Source: Salipiger bermudensis (GTDB lineage: Bacteria > Pseudomonadota > Alphaproteobacteria > Rhodobacterales > Rhodobacteraceae). From it: a stretch of DNA of 64,000 bases. The stretch lies in assembly GCF_019801965.1 (NCBI RefSeq), contig NZ_JAHVIA010000007.1, forward strand, positions 1 to 64,000, in the 5' to 3' direction. Position numbers and translations under genes: made by a program. Positions within the stretch are counted from its first letter, which is position 1. Every line of letters begins with the position of its first letter. The notes beneath the pieces were generated by a model. That model had not been told where the DNA came from and made no database searches. It saw only the letters and a list, made by a program, of their open reading frames with translations. Below, in pieces: positions 58,327 through 64,000 of this stretch.

Positions 58327-58992
58327 TCAGAACCCGCACTTGTCGCGCAGGAACGCCAGCGACACAGACAGCCCGTCCGGCGCGATGCCGTGGCCGGTGC
58401 CCTTCTGGATATGGGCGAAGACCTCTCTCCAGCCCGCGCCCTGCAGCGCCTCGGCGGCGGCAGGCAGCGACTCGGGCGGCACAACGTCGTCCATGTCGCC
58501 ATGCACCAGCAGCACCGGCGGGCGTGAGACCACCTCGTCCTCGAGCAGCTCCGGCTGCAGCAGCCGGCCCGAGAAGGCCACGATGCCGGCGAACTCGTCC
58601 TCGCGGCGCGGCGCCACGTGCAGCGCCATCATGGTGCCCTGCGAAAACCCGAACAGCGCCACCTGCTCCGGCAGCAGGTCCTCGTCGACCATCAGCGCCT
58701 CGAGAAAGGCGTTGAGATCCTCGACCGCGCGGGCCATGCCCTGCATGGCCTCCTCCTCGGAGGAGCCGTCGATCCACGGGATCGGGAACCATTGGAAGCC
58801 CATCGGCGCGCCGACGCAGGCCTCGGGCGCGTCGGGCGCCACGAAGAGCGTGTCCGGCAGGTGCTCGCCGAGCGGATCGGCCAGTCCCAGGAGGTCGGCC
58901 CCGTTGGCGCCGTAGCCGTGCAGGAACACGACGCAGGAGCGTTTTTCGCCCGAGACGGGCTCCTTGCGGCCGGTTTGCAGAACACGCGTCAT
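58327..58992 (-). CDS. Phospholipase/carboxylesterase-family hydrolase
   Basis: A 221-residue alpha/beta hydrolase of the phospholipase/carboxylesterase (YpfH/EstB-like) family. The triad is S117 in GFSQG, an aspartate in HGDMDDVVP (about 167) and H201 in GTGHGI. The oxyanion segment is FLHGYGANG. No signal peptide, so cytosolic. ATG 58992 overlaps the glycosylase gene stop, forming a two-gene operon; longer readings are rejected. Confidence 0.9.
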   Translation of the reverse strand: MTRVLQTGRKEPVSGEKRSCVVFLHGYGANGADLLGLADPLGEHLPDTLFVAPDAPEACVGAPMGFQWFPIPWIDGSSEEEAMQGMARAVEDLNAFLEALMVDEDLLPEQVALFGFSQGTMMALHVAPRREDEFAGIVAFSGRLLQPELLEDEVVSRPPVLLVHGDMDDVVPPESLPAAAEALQGAGWREVFAHIQKGTGHGIAPDGLSVSLAFLRDKCGF

Positions 58993-59618
58993 GCGATCCC
59001 CTCTCGCTGTTTTGCCACATGGTAGTAGGCCCAGAGCGCCCGGGCCGCAACCGATCTCCACGGGCTCCAGGCCTCGGCCATGCGGCGAAGCTCGCGCTCC
59101 TTGGGCCGTGCCTCGAGCCCGAAGAGCAGCCGCGCCGCCTCCTGCAGCGCGAGATCGCCCGGCGCGAAGACATCCGCCCGCCCGAGCGAGAACATCGCAT
59201 AGATCTCCGCCGTCCAGATGCCGATGCCCTTCACCGCCACCAGCGTCTTGACCACCTCCTCGGTGGGGGCGCTGCGCAGCGCGTCGAAATCGATCCCCGC
59301 CTCGGCCAGCGCCAGCGCATAGCTCGCCTTCTGGCGCGACAGCCCAAGCGCCCGCAGCCCCTCTTCATCGCTGCCGAGGATGGCCTCGGGCGTGGTCATC
59401 CCCGCTGCTTCGAGCCGGGCCCAGATCGCCCGCGCCGAGGCCACGCTGACCTGCTGGCTGACGATCGCCGACAGGAGCTGGCCGAACCCGTCGGGCCGCA
59501 GGCGCAGCGGCAGCGGCCCGGTCAGGTCCAGTGCCTCGGCAAAGCGCGGCTCAGCGCCGCAGAGCCAGTCCGCGCCCTCGGCCACGCAGGCCTCCGTCTC
59601 GATGATCCGTCCGACCAT
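58989..59618 (-). CDS. DNA-3-methyladenine glycosylase (AlkA-like)
   Basis: A 209-residue HhH-GPD glycosylase that removes alkylated purines. The helix-hairpin-helix is VKGIGIWTA (129-137) and the catalytic aspartate is D155 in FAPGDLALQ. QLLSAIVSQQVSVASARAIW is a typical AlkA core helix. It lacks the N-terminal beta domain of E. coli AlkA and the iron-sulfur cluster of EndoIII. Confidence 0.92.
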   Translation of the reverse strand: MVGRIIETEACVAEGADWLCGAEPRFAEALDLTGPLPLRLRPDGFGQLLSAIVSQQVSVASARAIWARLEAAGMTTPEAILGSDEEGLRALGLSRQKASYALALAEAGIDFDALRSAPTEEVVKTLVAVKGIGIWTAEIYAMFSLGRADVFAPGDLALQEAARLLFGLEARPKERELRRMAEAWSPWRSVAARALWAYYHVAKQREGIA

Positions 59619-59707
59619 GTGCCCCTCCTTCGTTCCGGCGGCAGCGCCAACCTGCCACAGCCCGCCCCCCTTGCTCTAGCAGCCAATCCCGCCTACCGCT
59701 ATGGCGC

Positions 59708-60922
59708 ATGGACACCGCTCACGACAGCCGCGCGAAGCGCAATGTGATCGTGCTGGTGATGGCGCAGGCCATCCTCGGCGCGCAGATGCCGATGATCTTC
59801 ACCATCGGCGGGCTCGCCGGCCAGTCGCTGGCCAGCAATGTCTGCTTCGCGACGCTGCCGATCTCGCTGATCGTGCTCGGCTCGATGTGCGCCGCGACCC
59901 CGGTTTCGGCCTTCATGCAGCGCTTCGGACGCCGCGCCGGCTTCATGCTCGGCACGCTGGGCGGCGCGCTCGGCGGCGCGGTCGGCGCCTACGGGCTCTA
60001 CACAGCCTCCTTCCCGATCTTCCTCGCCGGCAGCTTCCTCACCGGCATCTACATGTCGGCGCAGGGCTTCTACCGCTTCGCCGCCGCCGACACCGCCTCC
60101 GAGGCGTTCCGCCCCAAGGCGATCTCCTATGTCATGGCGGGCGGGCTGCTGGCGGCGGTGCTGGGGCCGCAGCTCGTCAAGTGGACGGCGGATGCCTTCG
60201 TGATCCCGTTCCTCGGCACCTATGCCGCGGTCATCGCGATCAACCTCGTGGGCGCGCTGGTCTTCCTGTTCCTCGACATTCCCAAGCCCCCGGTGCCCTC
60301 CGAGGACGCCCCCAGGGGCCGCAGCCGGCGCGAGCTTCTGGCCACCCCGCGCATTGCCGTGGCGGTGATCTGCGCCGCGGTGAGCTACGCGCTGATGAAC
60401 CTGGTGATGACCTCGACGCCGCTCGCCGTGGTGGGCTGCGGCTTCGAGACGGCGGATGCCGCCAACATCGTCACCGCGCACGTGCTGGCGATGTACATTC
60501 CGTCCTTCTTCACCGGACACATGATCGCCCGTTTCGGAGTCGAGAAGGTCATGGCGCTGGGTCTGGCGATCCTCGCCGCAGCCGGTGGCGTCGCGCTGAC
60601 CGGCGTCGAGCTCGAGCAGTTCTTCGTCGCGCTGGTGCTGCTGGGGGTGGGCTGGAATTTCGGCTTCATCGGCGCCACAACCATGCTCGCCGGAGCCCAT
60701 GAGCCGCATGAGCGCGGCCGGATGCAGGGGCTCAACGACCTGCTGGTCTTCGGCGCGGTGACCACCGCCTCGCTGGCCTCGGGCGGGCTGATGAACTGCT
60801 CGGGCGGCAACCCGCAGGAGGGCTGGACGGCGGTCAACATGGCGATGGCGCCGTTCCTGATGCTCGCGGGCGGCGCGCTGATCTGGCTGATGCTCAGCCC
60901 GCGCGCGCAGGCTGCCGAGTAG
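59708..60922 (+). CDS. MFS transporter
   Basis: A 404-residue major facilitator protein with 12 membrane segments. The intracellular loop between segments 2 and 3 reads FGRRAGFMLGTLGGAL, the family signature, and a second, weaker one (ARFGVEKVMALGL) marks the second half. The substrate cannot be inferred. Monocistronic, about 90 bases from the divergent glycosylase gene. Confidence 0.9.
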   Translation: MDTAHDSRAKRNVIVLVMAQAILGAQMPMIFTIGGLAGQSLASNVCFATLPISLIVLGSMCAATPVSAFMQRFGRRAGFMLGTLGGALGGAVGAYGLYTASFPIFLAGSFLTGIYMSAQGFYRFAAADTASEAFRPKAISYVMAGGLLAAVLGPQLVKWTADAFVIPFLGTYAAVIAINLVGALVFLFLDIPKPPVPSEDAPRGRSRRELLATPRIAVAVICAAVSYALMNLVMTSTPLAVVGCGFETADAANIVTAHVLAMYIPSFFTGHMIARFGVEKVMALGLAILAAAGGVALTGVELEQFFVALVLLGVGWNFGFIGATTMLAGAHEPHERGRMQGLNDLLVFGAVTTASLASGGLMNCSGGNPQEGWTAVNMAMAPFLMLAGGALIWLMLSPRAQAAE

Positions 60923-60979
60923 GTCCGCTGCGCAGACCGGCCGATTAGAGCGGTCGGGCTTGCCTGAAGTGGCCCCGCC

Positions 60980-61765
60980 TCAGATCCGTCCGGACAGCGC
61001 CGCTGCCATCAGCCCGCTGCGGCGACGGAACTCCGAGAGCTGAAGCGTCCCCTCGGCGACCCGCTGCGGCGCCTGCACCGCCTGTTTCAGAAGCGGCCCC
61101 GCCTGCCATCCCGCGAGCAACGCCGCCCGCGCGGGACGGTCCACCTCCCCGAGCCGCGCCCTTGCCCGCTTGAGCCGGTCGAGACCGCCCCGCGCCAACG
61201 CGACCACCGCCTCCGCGCGCCCATCGACCAGCGGCACCCGGCCCTTGGCCTCGAGCTCCGGCACCGCGCGTAGGAACTGCGCCAGACCCGCCGCATATCC
61301 CGCATCGAGCGCCACCGCCTCGGGCATGGTCCCGAGCGCACGCCCCGCCGCCAGCACCAGCTCGCCAGAGGTCTCCTCGATATAGCGGGTGAAATGCGCC
61401 TCGTCCTCGAAGGCATCGCGGTAGATGTCCCAGCGCCGCGCGCCCACCAGACGGTCAAGCCGTTCGGCGCTCTGCGCATCGAGCACATGCGCCAGCGGCG
61501 TCACCACCTCGTGCCGGCGCACAAGGCCGCCCCCCCGGATCTCCTCCAGCGCATCGCGCCACCATTGCAGTCGCATTTCGGCGATCATGCTCTCCTGCGT
61601 CAGCCAGGGCGCGCGTGCCACCTCGAGATTGAAGGCATAGAGCGGGAAAAGCACGGCGCGCGCGCGGACCGGCGCCGCCATCGCGGCGGCGAAGCGGTCG
61701 GGGTCGCCGCGCTCCACGAGACGGGCGCAGGCGGTGAGATCGTCATCGAAGTCCATGTCGCTCAC
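60980..61765 (-). CDS. Squalene/phytoene synthase-family protein
   Basis: A 261-residue protein of the trans-isoprenyl diphosphate synthase head-to-head family, with RARAVLFPLYAFNLEVARAP, RLQWWRDALEEI and the region YIEETSGELVLAAGRAL. The second aspartate-rich motif of true synthases (DxxxD) is not clearly kept. It looks closer to the NDUFAF6-like branch than to carotenoid enzymes. Role in this cell is unknown. Confidence 0.82.
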   Translation of the reverse strand: MSDMDFDDDLTACARLVERGDPDRFAAAMAAPVRARAVLFPLYAFNLEVARAPWLTQESMIAEMRLQWWRDALEEIRGGGLVRRHEVVTPLAHVLDAQSAERLDRLVGARRWDIYRDAFEDEAHFTRYIEETSGELVLAAGRALGTMPEAVALDAGYAAGLAQFLRAVPELEAKGRVPLVDGRAEAVVALARGGLDRLKRARARLGEVDRPARAALLAGWQAGPLLKQAVQAPQRVAEGTLQLSEFRRRSGLMAAALSGRI

Positions 61766-61794
61766 CTAGGCCGCCCGAAGCGGAAAGGAAAGCC

Positions 61795-62511
61795 TCAGTC
61801 GGGCCGCGCCAGCACCAGCTCGTAGGCGATGCGCTCGGGCGCCTCTTGCCAGAGCTCGACCTCGCGCGCGCTATTGTCGAGCACCGCGGTCATCGCCGGG
61901 CTTGCGCCCTCGCGCAGCGCCGCGATCTCGCGCGCCACGCTGCCGTAATAGGCCGCCCACGGCGCGCCCACCAAAAGCCGTGTGTCGAGGATCTCGTAGC
62001 CCGCCTCCGCCACCTGCGCGCGCAGCCCCTCGCGGTCGGTGAGCCCCGGCTCCGGCGCCCAGAAGTCGCGCACCGCCTGCGGCTCATCGCCGCCAAGGAA
62101 GACCCCTTGCGAGAACGCCACCACGCCACCGGGCGCCAGCGCCGCACGCCACGCCCGGAGCCCCTCGGTCACGCCGAGGAAATAGATTGCCCCCGCCGAC
62201 CAGATCAGATCATACGGCCCCTCGAGCGCGCCCATGTCGCCGACCCGCAGCGCGGCATTCGGCAACCCCGCCACCCGTGCCTGCCCGGCCTCGATGAAGG
62301 CGGCGACCGCGTCGATCCCCTCCACCTGCGCCTCCGGCAAGGCCTCGGCCAGCGTGACCGTGTCGGCCCCGGTGCCGCACCCCGCGTCGCAGACCCGCAG
62401 CGCGCCCGTGAGCCCCAGCCGCCCCAGCGCCCAGGTCACATCCTCGGGCAGCCCCGGCCCCTGCCGGTCGAGCCGGCTGTAGAGCGTCAGGAATTCAGGC
62501 GGCAGATCCAC
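61795..62511 (-). CDS. Class I SAM-dependent methyltransferase
   Basis: A 238-residue methyltransferase with motif I VCDAGCGTGADTVTLAE, an acidic end of strand 2 (VEGIDAVAAF) and motif IV-like DLIWSAGAIYFLG. The substrate is unknown. GTG 62511 (MDLPPEFLTLYSRLDRQGPG) with GAGAGGA upstream is preferred; GTG 62529 is possible. The start overlaps the 3' end of the citramalate synthase gene. Confidence 0.82.
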   Translation of the reverse strand: MDLPPEFLTLYSRLDRQGPGLPEDVTWALGRLGLTGALRVCDAGCGTGADTVTLAEALPEAQVEGIDAVAAFIEAGQARVAGLPNAALRVGDMGALEGPYDLIWSAGAIYFLGVTEGLRAWRAALAPGGVVAFSQGVFLGGDEPQAVRDFWAPEPGLTDREGLRAQVAEAGYEILDTRLLVGAPWAAYYGSVAREIAALREGASPAMTAVLDNSAREVELWQEAPERIAYELVLARPD

Positions 62512-64000
62512 GGCGTCCGTCCTCTCCACAATCGCGAATGAGCTTCCAGCGCACCGCGTCGAGCAGCGCTTCGAAGGAGGCATCGACTATGTTGGCGCTC
62601 ACCCCCACAGTCTGCCAGCGCCGGCCCGAACCGTCCTGGCTGTCGATGATGACCCGTGTCACCGCCTCGGTGCCGCCCTGGGTGATGCGCACCTTGAAAT
62701 CGACCAGCCGCAGGTCGTCGATCACCGACTGGTACGGCCCGAGGTCCTTGGCCAGCGCCTTGGCGAGCGCGTTGACAGGGCCACGGTCGAAGCCGGCATT
62801 GTCGAGGCTGTCGGAAACCGACAGCTTCTTCTCGCCATCGACCTTGACGACCACCACCGCCTCCGAGAGCGAGACCATCTGGTCATACTTGTTCTTGCGC
62901 CGCTCGATGGTGACCCGGTAGCGCTTGACCTCGAAGAATTCCGGGCAGCGGCCCAGCTCTTCGCGGGCCAGCATCTCGAAGCTCGCCTGCGCGGTGTCGT
63001 AGGTGTAACCCTCGGCCTCGCGCGCCTTGATGCGCTCGAGGATGCGCGCCAGCGCCGGATCGCCTTTCTCGACCTCGAGACCCGCCTCGGCCAGGCGCCG
63101 GCGCAGGTTCGACTGCCCGGCCTGGTTCGACATCGGGATCACCCGGCGATTGCCGACCTGTCCGGGCTCGATATGTTCGTAGGTCGAGGGGTCCTTGAGG
63201 ATCGCGCTGGCATGCAGCCCCGCCTTGTGGGCAAAGGCCGAGGAGCCCACATAAGGCGCCTGCCGCATCGGCACGCGGTTCAATATTTCGTCGAGCATCC
63301 GGCTGGTCTGGGTCAGCCCCTCGAGCCCCTCGCGGCTGACGCCGATGTCATAGGCGCTGGCATAGGGCTCCTTCAGCAGCAGCGTCGGAATCAGCGAGGT
63401 CAGGTTGGCATTGCCACAGCGCTCGCCGAGGCCGTTGAGCGTGCCCTGGATCTGCCGCGCGCCCGCATCCACCGCCGCAAGCGTGGTGGCGACGGCGGTC
63501 TCGGTGTCGTTATGGGTGTGGATGCCCAGCCGTTCGCCCGGAATGCCGCCCTCGATCACCGCGCGCACGATGCCATGCGCCTCGTGCGGCAGCGTGCCGC
63601 CATTGGTGTCGCACAGCACGATCCAGCGCGCCCCGGCCCCGAGCGCCGCCTGCAGGCACTCCAGCGCATAGGACGGGTTGGCCTTCCAACCATCGAAGAA
63701 ATGCTCCGCGTCGAACAGCGCCTCGCGGCCCTGGCCGACGATATGCGCCACCGAGGCGCGGATGTTCTCGACATTCTCCTCGAGCGTGATCCCCAGCGCC
63801 GCAGTGACGTGATAGTCATGCGTCTTGCCCACCAGACACACCGCCTGCGTCCCGGCATTTAGCACCGCCGCCAGCACGTCGTCATTCTCCGCCGAGCGCC
63901 CGGCCCGCTTGGTCATGCCGAAGGCGGTCATCACGGCCCGCGTCGCCCCGACCTCCTCGAAGAAGGCCGAATCCGTCGGGTTCGCCCCCGGCCAGCCGCC
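62495..64000 (-). CDS. cimA: Citramalate synthase, 3' portion
   Basis: The frame is open from the window edge to the stop at 62495. It encodes a DRE-TIM metallolyase-type enzyme lacking its first residues. Seen are the TIM-barrel pieces FFDGWKANPSYALECLQAAL, VLCDTNGGTLPHEA and the metal-binding HTHNDTETAVA, then NGLGERCGNANLTSLIP, a linker and a C-terminal LeuA-type regulatory domain. The GWKANP and AGLHASAI segments point to the citramalate synthase branch (pyruvate plus acetyl-CoA, isoleucine route) rather than LeuA. Confidence 0.88.
   Translation of the reverse strand, partial: GGWPGANPTDSAFFEEVGATRAVMTAFGMTKRAGRSAENDDVLAAVLNAGTQAVCLVGKTHDYHVTAALGITLEENVENIRASVAHIVGQGREALFDAEHFFDGWKANPSYALECLQAALGAGARWIVLCDTNGGTLPHEAHGIVRAVIEGGIPGERLGIHTHNDTETAVATTLAAVDAGARQIQGTLNGLGERCGNANLTSLIPTLLLKEPYASAYDIGVSREGLEGLTQTSRMLDEILNRVPMRQAPYVGSSAFAHKAGLHASAILKDPSTYEHIEPGQVGNRRVIPMSNQAGQSNLRRRLAEAGLEVEKGDPALARILERIKAREAEGYTYDTAQASFEMLAREELGRCPEFFEVKRYRVTIERRKNKYDQMVSLSEAVVVVKVDGEKKLSVSDSLDNAGFDRGPVNALAKALAKDLGPYQSVIDDLRLVDFKVRITQGGTEAVTRVIIDSQDGSGRRWQTVGVSANIVDASFEALLDAVRWKLIRDCGEDGRRGSAA

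Overview
The window is GC-rich, packed chromosomal DNA from an alphaproteobacterium of the Rhodobacterales (Rhodobacteraceae/Roseobacteraceae type). The evidence is the ctrA-sciP(DUF1153)-mnmA neighbourhood beside ligA-recG, GTTC-N7-GTTC style LexA boxes, and the overall protein content. It consists of host DNA at both ends with one complete temperate phage genome between them.

Left host arm (1-7383): the end of an IS3-family element that has cut off the 5' part of a gene; a GYD-domain protein; hisI; an IscU/NifU-like scaffold; a 39-residue membrane protein behind two LexA-type boxes; recG; ligA; and then only the last 63 codons of ctrA. Right host arm (47142-64000): the first 175 codons of ctrA, sciP, mnmA, a four-gene polyamine/opine-type ABC transporter operon, an SMR efflux protein, typA, a secreted HExxH protein, an esterase/alkA-like pair, an MFS transporter, a squalene/phytoene-synthase-family protein, a methyltransferase and the 3' part of a citramalate synthase. 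Two diverged copies of an intergenic repeat flank the transporter/SMR block.

Prophage (about 7384-47141, 39.8 kb): a P22-like (podovirus-type) temperate phage integrated into ctrA through the 7-bp core TTGAGGA. A tyrosine integrase gene lies directly next to the right junction. The phage has a Cro-like/CI-like divergent switch at 39.4-40.1 kb with 18-bp palindromic operators. One of these lies between cro and cI, and two more lie in front of the rightward early operon. The leftward early operon (39.7 to 32.1 kb) carries a tandem GcrA-like HTH protein, a RusA-like resolvase, a Dam-type methylase, a replication module (wHTH protein, DEAD/DEAH helicase, zinc-TOPRIM primase) and ends with a NusG-like protein. 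A strongly structured 140-nt leader follows, and then the late operon (31.9 to 7.9 kb): terminase, portal, scaffold, P22-type coat, an HNH endonuclease, gp4- and gp10-like neck proteins, ejection proteins, two candidate receptor-binding proteins, and a lysis cassette (lysozyme, holin, nested spanins). The rightward early operon (40.8 to 47.1 kb) holds ERF, NinB and Ref-like recombination proteins, a Lar-like anti-restriction protein, many small zinc-binding or membrane proteins, and the integrase.

How it fits together: integration destroys the DNA-binding half of CtrA, the master regulator that in this group controls motility and gene transfer agent production but is not essential. The same phage also encodes a GcrA-like protein, an N6-adenine methylase and a free OmpR-type winged helix, so several of its genes could act on the host CtrA/GcrA/methylation circuit. 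The NusG-like protein next to a structured late leader suggests a processive antitermination switch for late genes. Both ideas are inferences from layout and need experiment.
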